Both the position numbers and the translations under genes were made by a program. From positions 62,001-126,000 of the forward strand of contig NZ_CP177357.1 of assembly GCF_046845755.1 (NCBI RefSeq): 64,000 nt of DNA, written 5' to 3'. A model generated the notes under the pieces. The model ran no database searches, was not told the origin of the DNA, and saw only the letters and a list, made by a program, of their open reading frames with translations. Positions 1 through 7,146 of this stretch are shown here, piece by piece (positions within the stretch are counted from its first letter, which is position 1; the number at the start of each line of letters is the position of its first letter). The stretch comes from Rubrivirga sp046845755 (GTDB taxonomy: Bacteria; Bacteroidota; Rhodothermia; Rhodothermales; Rubricoccaceae).

Positions 1-563
1 CCCCCTTCGGCGCCGACTACGCCGACGCCATTGCGAGCCTCAGCCGCGACGCCGTCGACGGCCTGATGGTCGGCGAGATCGACCTCGTGGCCCGCGCCGA
101 CGGCCGGTGGTGGGTGGTGGATTGGAAAAGCAACCGCCTCGGCGACGACGCGGCGGCGTACACACCGCATGCGCTCGCGGCGACGATGCACGGCCACCAC
201 TACGGCCTGCAACTCCACCTCTACCTCTACGGCCTGCACCGTTTTCTGGACTCGCGCCTCGCCGACTACGCCTACGACACGCACATCGGCGGTGCGACGT
301 ACGCCTTCCTGCGCGGGCTGGCGGGGGAGGACGACGGACCGCGGACGGCGGACGACGGGTCGGCGCAAGCAGGGGGGCTGGCGCAAGCCATTGAATCAGC
401 GCAAGCCACTCCAATGACGTCCCCTCTCCCCCTGGGAGAGGGACAGGGTGAGGGTGCACCGAGCAGCCCGCCTTCTGGCGCCGCCGCCGCCGGCCTCATC
501 CACCACCGCCCGTCCGCCGCCCTCATCGCCGCGCTCGACGCCCTCCTCGCACCCGATGCGTAG
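1..563 (+). CDS. recB: RecB nuclease domain, 3' end (partial)
   Basis: This is the C-terminal nuclease domain of the RecB subunit of RecBCD, the ATP-dependent helicase/nuclease that processes double-strand breaks. The frame is open from the window edge (first full codon at base 3). It shows the PD-(D/E)XK core as GEIDLV followed by VVDWKSNRLG, and later the family-typical LQLHLYLYGLHRFL and GGATYAFLRG stretches. After FLRG the expected short tail is replaced by about 55 low-complexity residues that include SPLPLGEGQGEGA, the translation of a palindromic repeat. The stop overlaps the start of recD, so the two are translationally coupled. The identity of the domain is clear. Whether the inserted tail disturbs function is unknown. 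Confidence 0.9.
   Translation, partial: PFGADYADAIASLSRDAVDGLMVGEIDLVARADGRWWVVDWKSNRLGDDAAAYTPHALAATMHGHHYGLQLHLYLYGLHRFLDSRLADYAYDTHIGGATYAFLRGLAGEDDGPRTADDGSAQAGGLAQAIESAQATPMTSPLPLGEGQGEGAPSSPPSGAAAAGLIHHRPSAALIAALDALLAPDA
422..442. repeat. Palindromic repeat inserted in frame in recB
   Basis: A perfect inverted repeat, CCCTCTCCC-CCT-GGGAGAGGG, is followed by CAGGGTGAGGG. It resembles the LPLGEG-type interspersed palindromic elements of many GC-rich genomes. It lies inside the recB reading frame, preceded by three copies of GCGCAAGC between about 363 and 415. Confidence 0.6.
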
Positions 564-2418
564 GCTGCCCCCCGACACCGTCCGCGCGCTCGACGCGCTC
601 GCCGAGGCCGAGGCCGTCGCGCCCATCGACCTCGCGCTGGCGCGGCTCGTCGCCGGGCTCGACGCCGAGCACGCCGACGCCGACCCGGCGCGGCAGCGAA
701 CGCTCGCGCTCTCGGCCGCCCTCGTCTCGCGCGAGACGCGCGACGGGCACAGCGCCGTCGACCTCGCCGCGCACGCCGGCCACGCCTTCCCCGAGGACGA
801 ACACGCGCGTGCCGTTTTTCGAGGCGTCCCCGAGATGCCCGCGCTCGACGTATGGCGCGCGCACCTCGCCGCCAGCCCGACCGTCGGCGGTGCCGACACG
901 TCGTGCCCGCTCGTCCTCGTCGGCGACCACCTCGCGCTCCGCCGCCACTGGGACGCCGAGCGCCGCGTCGCGCGCGCGATCACCGACCGGCTGGCGGCAA
1001 GCGACGAGCCGCCGACAGCGGCCGCCCGCGCCGCGCTCGCGCGCCTCTTCCCGCCCCGCGCCGACGGCGCGCTCGATCGGCAGGCGCTCGCCGCCGCCGC
1101 CGCGCTCCGCCAGCGGGCGCTGTTTGTGGCTGGTGGGCCCGGCACGGGCAAGACGTACACCGCCGCCCGCCTGCTGGCGCTGGTCTTGGCCGAGCGGCCC
1201 GCCGCGCGCGTCGCGCTCGCGGCGCCGACGGGCAAGGCCGCCTCGCGGCTGAGCGAGAGCGTCGAGGCGCGCGTCGCCGAGCTGCCCGCCGACCTCGGCG
1301 GAGCCGTCCCGACCGCCGCCGTCACGCTCCACAAGTTGCTCGGTGCGCACCCCGAGCGGTCCGGCTTCCGCCACGACGCCCGCGCCCCGTTGCCCCACGA
1401 CATCGTCCTCGTCGACGAGGGCTCGATGGTCGACCTCGCCCTGTTCGACGCCCTGCTCGCGGCCCTGCGCCCCGACGCGCGGCTGATCGTGCTCGGCGAC
1501 CCGGACCAGCTTCCGCCCGTCGGCGTCGGGACCACGTTCTCGGACGTCGTGTCCGAAGGGGCGGGCCCGGCGCCGCCCGCGCTCGCAGCGTTCTGCGCCG
1601 ACCTGGGGCTGGCCGACGTCCCCTCGTCGCCGACCGCGTCCCGGCTGGCGGGCGCCGTCGTCGAACTGACGGAGTCGCGCCGGTTTACCGCCGACTCAGA
1701 CGTGGGCACGTTCGCGGTCGCCGTCCGCGACGGCGAGGCGGCGGCGGCGGTCGAGGCGCTCCGCCAGCGGCCCGCGCTCGATCTGGTGGAGGGCGACCCG
1801 GCCGGCTCGGCGCTCGCGTGGGCGCTCCCGCTCGCGCGCGAGACGGTCGCGGCGGCGACGCCCGAGGCCGCGCTGGCGGTGCTGGAGCGGTTCCGGCTGC
1901 TGGCGGCGGTCCGCCGGGGGCCGCGCGGGGTCGAGGGCCTCAACGGCGCCATCGAGCAGGCGCTCCGCGACGAGCGGCTCGTCCGGTGGAGCCCGTACGG
2001 CCCGCGCGTCTACCCCGGCCGCCCCGTGCTCGTCACCGTCAACGACCGCGACACCGACCTGCGCAACGGCGACGTGGGCGTGTGCTGGGGGCGCGGCGGC
2101 GACCGCCGCGTCGTGTTCGGCCCGGACAAAGAGGTGGCGTGGGCCCGGATGCCGGCGCACGAGCCCGCATGGGCGCTGACGGTCCACAAGAGCCAGGGCT
2201 CGGAGTTCGACGCCGTCGGCGTGGTCCTGCCTGAGCCGGGGACGCGCGGGGCCACCCTCGTCACGCGCGAGCTGCTGTACACGGCGGCGACGCGGGCCAA
2301 GCGGTCCGTGACCGTGTTCGGCGCGGCCGACGAGGTGGCGCTGGCGGTGGAGACACGCCAGCGGCGGGCGTCGGGGCTGGCGGCGCGGCTCGCGGATGCG
2401 GCGGGCGGCACGGCCTGA
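556..2418 (+). CDS. recD: RecD helicase subunit of exodeoxyribonuclease V
   Basis: This is the 5'-3' superfamily-1 DNA helicase subunit of RecBCD (620 residues, close to the E. coli length). Visible motifs in order are Walker A GGPGTGKT (193-200), motif Ia APTGKAASRL, HKLLG, Walker B VDEGSMVD, GDPDQLPPVG (motif III), and the C-terminal UvrD-like LTVHKSQGSEF and ELLYTAATRAK. The ATG at 556 was chosen because it overlaps the recB stop (ATGCGTAG) and begins the usual RecD N-terminal domain. A longer in-frame upstream extension only covers recB sequence. It is co-transcribed with recB, and recC is presumably upstream of the window. Confidence 0.95.
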   Translation: MRRLPPDTVRALDALAEAEAVAPIDLALARLVAGLDAEHADADPARQRTLALSAALVSRETRDGHSAVDLAAHAGHAFPEDEHARAVFRGVPEMPALDVWRAHLAASPTVGGADTSCPLVLVGDHLALRRHWDAERRVARAITDRLAASDEPPTAAARAALARLFPPRADGALDRQALAAAAALRQRALFVAGGPGTGKTYTAARLLALVLAERPAARVALAAPTGKAASRLSESVEARVAELPADLGGAVPTAAVTLHKLLGAHPERSGFRHDARAPLPHDIVLVDEGSMVDLALFDALLAALRPDARLIVLGDPDQLPPVGVGTTFSDVVSEGAGPAPPALAAFCADLGLADVPSSPTASRLAGAVVELTESRRFTADSDVGTFAVAVRDGEAAAAVEALRQRPALDLVEGDPAGSALAWALPLARETVAAATPEAALAVLERFRLLAAVRRGPRGVEGLNGAIEQALRDERLVRWSPYGPRVYPGRPVLVTVNDRDTDLRNGDVGVCWGRGGDRRVVFGPDKEVAWARMPAHEPAWALTVHKSQGSEFDAVGVVLPEPGTRGATLVTRELLYTAATRAKRSVTVFGAADEVALAVETRQRRASGLAARLADAAGGTA

Positions 2419-2424
2419 ACGCGA

Positions 2425-2456
2425 AACGGCTCCGAGGCGGGTGCCTCAGAGCCGTT
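2425..2456. terminator. Bidirectional hairpin between recD and tRNA-Gln
   Basis: AACGGCTC and GAGCCGTT arms enclose a second stem (GAGGC/GCCTC). The hairpin lies just downstream of the recD stop and just downstream of the converging tRNA gene, so it could terminate both. No strong T-run is present. Confidence 0.55.
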
Positions 2457-2462
2457 CGGTGT

Positions 2463-2534
2463 TGCCCGACAAGGAATCGAACCTTGAACCTCCAGATCCA
2501 GAAACTGGCGCTCTGCCAATTGAGCTATCGGGCA
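2463..2534 (-). tRNA. tRNA-Gln (CTG)
   Basis: A cloverleaf can be folded on the minus strand: acceptor TGCCCGA/TCGGGCA, D-arm GCTC/GAGC, anticodon loop TTCTGGA (anticodon CTG) and T-arm CAAGG-TTCGATT-CCTTG. CCA is not encoded. The 31-39 pair of the anticodon stem is T·T. Confidence 0.93.
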
Positions 2535-2586
2535 TCGTCCACGCCGAGCGCGGAACGTCCAAGCTAGGGACTCTGGGGGGCAGGGA

Positions 2587-3426
2587 TCAACCGCCCGTGC
2601 CGGGTCGGGGCTCCACAACGGTGCTCTTCGCCCGCTCTTCGCCCGGTCCGCCCGTCTCGGGCGCCGGGGGCGGCAGCAGGAGCTGGTCGACGCTCTCGGC
2701 CGGCACCTCGCGCCACGCCGCGATGTGGTCGATGATCTGCTGGCGGACGCGGTCGCGGAGCTCGGGGAGGTCGGCCTCGGTGAGCCCGGCGGTGGGGACC
2801 GGCGGCAGCACGTCGAGCCGGACGTCGGCGCGCGAGAACTGCCAGCCGTGCTTGGGGAGCGCGTCCATGGTGCCGTCGAGCGCGAGCGGGAGGATGGGGA
2901 CGCCCGCCGCGATCGCCAGCCGGAACGCGCCGTCGTGGAACGTCTTGACGCGGCCGTCGCGCGAGCGCGTGCCCTCGGCGAAGAACATCACCGACGTGCC
3001 GTGCTCGAGCTTGCGCTGGGCCCGGAGCAGCACGGTCCCCCGGCTCACGGGGTCCTTGCGGTCGACCGGGATGTCGCCCGCCAGCCGCATCAGCCAGCCC
3101 ATGAACGGGAGGTCGAACAGCTCCTTTTTGCCGACCCACTTCATCTCCCACGGCAGCAGCGACACGACCGGGATGTCGGCCATCGACTGGTGGTTGCTGA
3201 CGACCACGAACGGGTGGTCGAGCGTCGTCGGGTCGACGCCGCCGACGGCGATGTGCCACGCGGGGTTGAAGCGCGTCACCCAGCTGCCCATCACGCGGAA
3301 CGTCCGCCCGGTCCGAACCTGGGTCGGCGTCCAGTCGAAGAGCCGGATGAGGAGCATCGTCGGCAGCGCCAGCAGCACCACGACGACGATCAGGACCCAG
3401 GTGAGGGCGGAGGAGACGGCTTTCAT
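2587..3426 (-). CDS. plsC: 1-acyl-sn-glycerol-3-phosphate acyltransferase
   Basis: This is predicted to transfer the second acyl chain onto lysophosphatidate at the inner membrane, making phosphatidate for phospholipid synthesis. The protein (279 residues) starts with a membrane anchor (ALTWVLIVVVVLLALPTMLL). It carries the catalytic NHQSMAD (NHx4D), the substrate-binding FFAEGTRSRDG and the downstream VPILPLAL motif. The ATG at 3426 immediately precedes the hydrophobic anchor; in-frame sequence further upstream lies over the divergent neighbour. The C-terminal 40 residues are Pro/Glu-rich and not conserved. Confidence 0.92.
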   Translation of the reverse strand: MKAVSSALTWVLIVVVVLLALPTMLLIRLFDWTPTQVRTGRTFRVMGSWVTRFNPAWHIAVGGVDPTTLDHPFVVVSNHQSMADIPVVSLLPWEMKWVGKKELFDLPFMGWLMRLAGDIPVDRKDPVSRGTVLLRAQRKLEHGTSVMFFAEGTRSRDGRVKTFHDGAFRLAIAAGVPILPLALDGTMDALPKHGWQFSRADVRLDVLPPVPTAGLTEADLPELRDRVRQQIIDHIAAWREVPAESVDQLLLPPPAPETGGPGEERAKSTVVEPRPGTGG

Positions 3427-3484
3427 CGGGGCGCACGGGCGGTCGAGGGGGGGAACGTCGCACCGCGCGCGACGATTCCCCGGC

Positions 3485-4144
3485 ATGGACATCGTGAAAG
3501 TCTTTGTCGACGAGCCGGTCGGGCTCGAGGCCCTCGTCCCGGACGACCAGCCCGACGCGCGGCGCCGCGACGCGCCCGCGCCGACGCTGGAGGCGTTCCT
3601 CGCGCGCGCGCCCGAGCCGTACGCCCGCGCGTATCTCGCGGGCACATCGTTGGGCGAGACCCGCCGGGTCGGGCTGACGGCGCTCGCCGACGCCGAGGCG
3701 TGGGTGCAACCGCTGCTGGCGTGGGCGGGCGGGCGAGGCTGGACCGCGCTCGCGGTCACTGGCACGGCTCACGGGCTGATCGACGCCGAGGCCGCCGTGG
3801 CCCTGCGCCGCGCCGACGTCCTCGCGCTGGCGGTCGGGCCCGTCCCGCTCGACGCGCTTGTGGCCGCCGCCGACGGCGAGCGCCGCGACCGGCTCGACGC
3901 CCTCCGCGCCGTGCTCGACGCGGGCGCCGCCGCCTTTTTCCCCGAGCCGGCCTTCGACGGCAAGGACTGGAGCCTGTTCGCGCACGCGCCGCTCCACGCC
4001 CCGCTTGCGGAGGCCTTCCGCCAGCACCCCGCGCCCCACGTGCGACGACTGCTCGCCCCGTTCCGCCGCGCGCGCGGCGAGCACCGCTTTTACCTCGAGC
4101 AGTGGGCCCTCAATGACTTACCGGACTGGGTCGAGGAGGTGTAG
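3485..4144 (+). CDS. Conserved hypothetical protein, soluble
   Basis: The family was not recognised. The 219-residue protein has an acidic/Arg-rich composition, no signal peptide and no membrane segment. It begins MDIVKVFVDEPVGLEALVP and ends in a conserved-looking FYLEQWALNDLPDWVEEV. The third-position GC pattern supports coding throughout. It is transcribed divergently from plsC, 58 bp apart, so the two share one promoter region. It may be lineage-specific; no function is proposed. Confidence 0.7.
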   Translation: MDIVKVFVDEPVGLEALVPDDQPDARRRDAPAPTLEAFLARAPEPYARAYLAGTSLGETRRVGLTALADAEAWVQPLLAWAGGRGWTALAVTGTAHGLIDAEAAVALRRADVLALAVGPVPLDALVAAADGERRDRLDALRAVLDAGAAAFFPEPAFDGKDWSLFAHAPLHAPLAEAFRQHPAPHVRRLLAPFRRARGEHRFYLEQWALNDLPDWVEEV

Positions 4145-4243
4145 GACAGGGGAGAGGGGACGGGAGATCGGGCTGAATTCGGCCGGAGCCCCGCGCAGGG
4201 CTCGGGGCGCAGGGATCTTCCCGGTCCCCAACCCCGCCTCGCC

Positions 4244-4735
4244 TTGCGCCTCGGCATCGTCTCAGACACCCACGGCTACTACCACCCCGAGCTCGACGAC
4301 GTGTTCGCCGACGTCGACATGATCTTGCACGCGGGCGACGTGGGGCCCGTCGAGGTCGTCCACCGCCTCGAACGGCTCGCGCCCGTCGTCGGCGTCTACG
4401 GGAACGTGGACGGGCCGCCGGTGCGGGGGCACTTCGAGGAGCACGTCAAGCTCCGCGTGGGCGGCGTGCGGCTGTGGATGACGCACATCGGCGGGCGGCC
4501 GGGGCGGTGGGCCAAGGGCATCGGGCCCGCGCTCCGGGCCGACCCGCCGGACCTGTTCGTGTGCGGCCACAGCCACATCCTGCGCGTCGAGCGCGTCCCG
4601 GCGCTCCGCCGGATGCTGTACCTCAACCCCGGCGCGGCCGGCCGCCAGGGCTTCCACCAGGTCAAGACCTGCGTCCGGCTGACCGTCGAGGACGGGGCGA
4701 TGAGCCAGGCCGAGGTGATCCACCTGGAGCCGTAG
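4244..4735 (+). CDS. YfcE/MJ0936-type metallophosphoesterase
   Basis: This is a small (163-residue) calcineurin-like phosphodiesterase. All dinuclear metal-site motifs are present: SDTHGY near the N-terminus, HAGDVG, GNVDG, MTHIG and VCGHSHI, followed by LYLNPGAAG, the characteristic end of the YfcE family. Substrates in this family are phosphodiesters and are rarely known physiologically. The start is a TTG at 4244; no ATG or GTG lies closer to the first motif, so the start rests on homology (IVSDTHG usually begins within about 5 residues of the N-terminus). Confidence 0.9.
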   Translation: MRLGIVSDTHGYYHPELDDVFADVDMILHAGDVGPVEVVHRLERLAPVVGVYGNVDGPPVRGHFEEHVKLRVGGVRLWMTHIGGRPGRWAKGIGPALRADPPDLFVCGHSHILRVERVPALRRMLYLNPGAAGRQGFHQVKTCVRLTVEDGAMSQAEVIHLEP

Positions 4736-4900
4736 CGTCGCGCTCGCGAGCAGGCGCGCTCCGCGCTTGCGCCAGCCGGCCCTCTGCGCCACCTTCCCGA
4801 ACCCCACACCTCGCCCCACCTGGCCTCTCTCGCCCCCCTCGGCGCCGTCGACGACCCCATCGACGCCACGCGCACCCTCGACGACCCGCTCGGCGCGCTC

Positions 4901-6430
4901 GTGCTGGCGCTGATGAGCCGCCTGCTGGCGGCGCGCGCGGTCGCGGCGCTGGCCGAGGGCGACGGGCTCCGCGTGGCCGTCGCGAAGGGCACGGCCGGGC
5001 TGGCCGTTGGGGACTCGGTAGATGAGGCGCGGCTGGCGACCGACTTCCCGCTCGTCGTCGAGCTGCGCCACGGCGGGCGGCGGTTCGGGGTCGTCGGCGT
5101 GGGGCCGCGGCTGGGCGGCGCGAGCTACGGGCCGGCCGAAGAGGGGCTCGCGCGGTCGCTGGCGAACGCGACGGCGGCGGCGCTGGCCGCGCGGCAGTCG
5201 GCCGAGGCGCTCGTCGGGGCCAACCGCGCGCTCGCGGCGCGCGCGCACGGGCTGCGGACGCTGCTCGAGCTGGCGCAGACGTTCGGGCAGGCGCTCGACC
5301 GCGAGGCGATTGCCGGCCAGATCGCGCGGTCGCTGATGGGCCAGCTCCTCGTCCCCCGCGTCGCCGTGGCCCTGTGCAACGACGACGACGGCCCGCTGGA
5401 GACCGTCTTGGTGCGCGGCTGCCAGGCGCCCGAGGTGCCCCGCGCGCTCGCCCGGCTGGCGCGCCCCGCCGTCATCGACGACCCCGCCCTCGCCGAGACG
5501 TGGCGCTGGGCCGTCCCGCTCCGCGCCGGCGACGTGACGCGCGGGGCCGTCGTGCTCGGCGCGCCGTTCGGGACCCCGCCCGACTGGGCTCCGGACCGTG
5601 ACACGTCGGACTTCGTGGCGGCGCTCGCGGCGCTCGCCGTCGGCGCCTTCGAGACGGCCGACCGCGTGGAGGAGCGGCTCGACCGCGAGCGGCTGCGCGA
5701 GGAGGTCCGGCTGGCGCGCGAAGTGCAGGCGCGGCTCCTGCCCGAGACGCTGCCCGCGATCCCGGGCCTCGACCTCGCCGCGCGCTGGCAGCCGAGCCAC
5801 GAGGTCTCGGGCGACACGTACTACGCCGCCGACGTCGGGGGCCGGCTGCTCGTGGCCGTGGCGGACGTCGTCGGCAAGGGGATCGGGGCGTCGCTGCTGA
5901 TGGCGACGCTGCAGGCGGGCTTCCGGCTTGCCGAGCCCGACCTCGCAGGGGACGACCCCGCCGCCGCACTCGTCGCCGCGACCGGCCGCCTGGACCGGCT
6001 CGTGTTCGACTCGACCGAGGTCCACCAGTTCGTGACGCTCGCGTGGGCCGTCGTCGCGCCCGACGGCGCCGTCGTGTCGGTCGTCGCCGGCCACCCGCCG
6101 CCCCGCATCGTCCGCGCCGACGGCCGCGTCGAGGCGCTGACGACCGGCGGGCCGCTCCTCGGGGTCGTCCCGGGCGCCGCCTTCGAGGCGGGCACGGCCC
6201 GGCTCGCGCCCGGCGACGCGCTCGTCCTGTACACCGACGGCGTGACCGAGGCGCAGGACGCCGACGGCGAGGAACTGGGGCCCGAAGGCCTGGACCGCCG
6301 GCTCGCGCCCGCCGACACGGCCGAGGCCGCCGTCACGGCCGTCGAGTCGCTCGTGGAGAAGTGGAGCGCCGGGGCGCCCGAGGTCGCCGAGGACGACGAC
6401 CTGACGGTACTAGTGGTTCAGAAGGCGTAG
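4901..6430 (+). CDS. GAF-PP2C (SpoIIE/RsbU-type) serine phosphatase
   Basis: This is a predicted regulator phosphatase of the kind that acts in partner-switching cascades. A GAF-like sensory region occupies about residues 110-265, a short coiled coil DRERLREEVRLAREVQARLLPETLP follows, then the PP2C_SIG domain. The domain shows SGDTYYAADVGG, VADVVGKGIGASLLMA, LVLYTDGVTEA and DDLTVLVV. The usual GGDxYD reads SGDTYYAAD, so the second Asp is displaced. GTG at 4901 is given as start, but the frame stays open and coding-like back to about 4820 (LASLAPLGAVDDPIDATRTL), so the real start is probably a non-ATG codon there, just after a CACCTTC heptamer at 4790. No anti-sigma gene is adjacent. Confidence 0.85.
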   Translation: MLALMSRLLAARAVAALAEGDGLRVAVAKGTAGLAVGDSVDEARLATDFPLVVELRHGGRRFGVVGVGPRLGGASYGPAEEGLARSLANATAAALAARQSAEALVGANRALAARAHGLRTLLELAQTFGQALDREAIAGQIARSLMGQLLVPRVAVALCNDDDGPLETVLVRGCQAPEVPRALARLARPAVIDDPALAETWRWAVPLRAGDVTRGAVVLGAPFGTPPDWAPDRDTSDFVAALAALAVGAFETADRVEERLDRERLREEVRLAREVQARLLPETLPAIPGLDLAARWQPSHEVSGDTYYAADVGGRLLVAVADVVGKGIGASLLMATLQAGFRLAEPDLAGDDPAAALVAATGRLDRLVFDSTEVHQFVTLAWAVVAPDGAVVSVVAGHPPPRIVRADGRVEALTTGGPLLGVVPGAAFEAGTARLAPGDALVLYTDGVTEAQDADGEELGPEGLDRRLAPADTAEAAVTAVESLVEKWSAGAPEVAEDDDLTVLVVQKA

Positions 6431-6437
6431 ATCGGAA

Positions 6438-6453
6438 GGACGCAGGGGCGTCC
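6438..6453. terminator. Short hairpin between converging genes
   Basis: GGACGC-AGGG-GCGTCC lies 8 nt after the phosphatase stop and downstream of the converging response regulator. It has no T-run, so it is only a candidate. Confidence 0.35.
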
Positions 6454-6477
6454 CGTGCCAGACACGGCGGCCCGCAC

Positions 6478-7140
6478 CTAGGCCCCCTCGCGGCCGGCGC
6501 CCTCGCCCTCGACCCAGGCCACGGCGTGCTTCATCAGCTCCGTCCCGTTCGCCAGCCCCAGCTTCGCCTTCAGCCGCGACCGGTAGCTCTCGACCGTCTT
6601 GACCGACAGGTGCAGCCGCTCCGAGATCTCGCGCGTCGGGATCCCCCGGCCCGTCATCTCGAACACCTCCAGCTCGCGGTCACTCAGCACCTCGAGCGGC
6701 GTCTGCATCCCCGTCTTGACGCCGGACGCCGCGCCGAAGAGCATCTTGTCCTTGAGGTCTTCGGACAGGTGGATCCCGCCCCGGAGCACGCGCCGGATCG
6801 CCGTCACGATCTGGTCGCCGGCCGCCAGCTTCGAGACGTAGCCGCGCGCGCCGGCCCGGACCGAGCGCTCGGCGTAGAGCTCCTCGTCGTGGCGCGAGAT
6901 CACCAGCACCGGCAGGTCGGGGTGGAGCGTCAGCAGGTTCTTGAGCAGCTCGAGCCCGTTCATGCCGGGCAGCGAGATGTCGGTGATGACGAGGTCCGGG
7001 GCGATGTCGTCGAACACGGCGAGCGCCTCCTCGGCGTCGCCGACCTGGCCGGCCACCTCGAGGTCGGGCTCGGCCTCGATCGTCATGGCGATGCCCTGGC
7101 GCAGGAGCGGGTGGTCGTCGATGAGCAGGATGCGGGTCAT
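6478..7140 (-). CDS. NarL/FixJ-family response regulator
   Basis: This is a DNA-binding response regulator of 220 residues. It has an N-terminal receiver with acidic pocket DD (8-9), phospho-acceptor Asp54 (VITDISLPGMNG) and Lys104 (GYVSKL), then a LuxR-type helix-turn-helix (LSDRELEVFEMTGRGIPTREISERLHLSVKTVESYRSRLKAKL). It is encoded 6 nt downstream of a sensor kinase with a FixL-like heme-PAS domain, so it is very likely that kinase's partner. By context it is a candidate regulator of the UspA/nitroreductase/cbb3 promoters nearby that carry a common dyad. That assignment is inference. Confidence 0.93.
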   Translation of the reverse strand: MTRILLIDDHPLLRQGIAMTIEAEPDLEVAGQVGDAEEALAVFDDIAPDLVITDISLPGMNGLELLKNLLTLHPDLPVLVISRHDEELYAERSVRAGARGYVSKLAAGDQIVTAIRRVLRGGIHLSEDLKDKMLFGAASGVKTGMQTPLEVLSDRELEVFEMTGRGIPTREISERLHLSVKTVESYRSRLKAKLGLANGTELMKHAVAWVEGEGAGREGA

Positions 7141-7146
7141 GGCGAG

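Noticed and set aside
396..1952. Long minus-strand open frames opposite recD, and similar long frames opposite plsC, the phosphatase and acnA
   Set aside because: They are Arg/Ala/Ser-rich antiparallel frames caused by very high third-position GC; no domains, and the opposite strand encodes known proteins.
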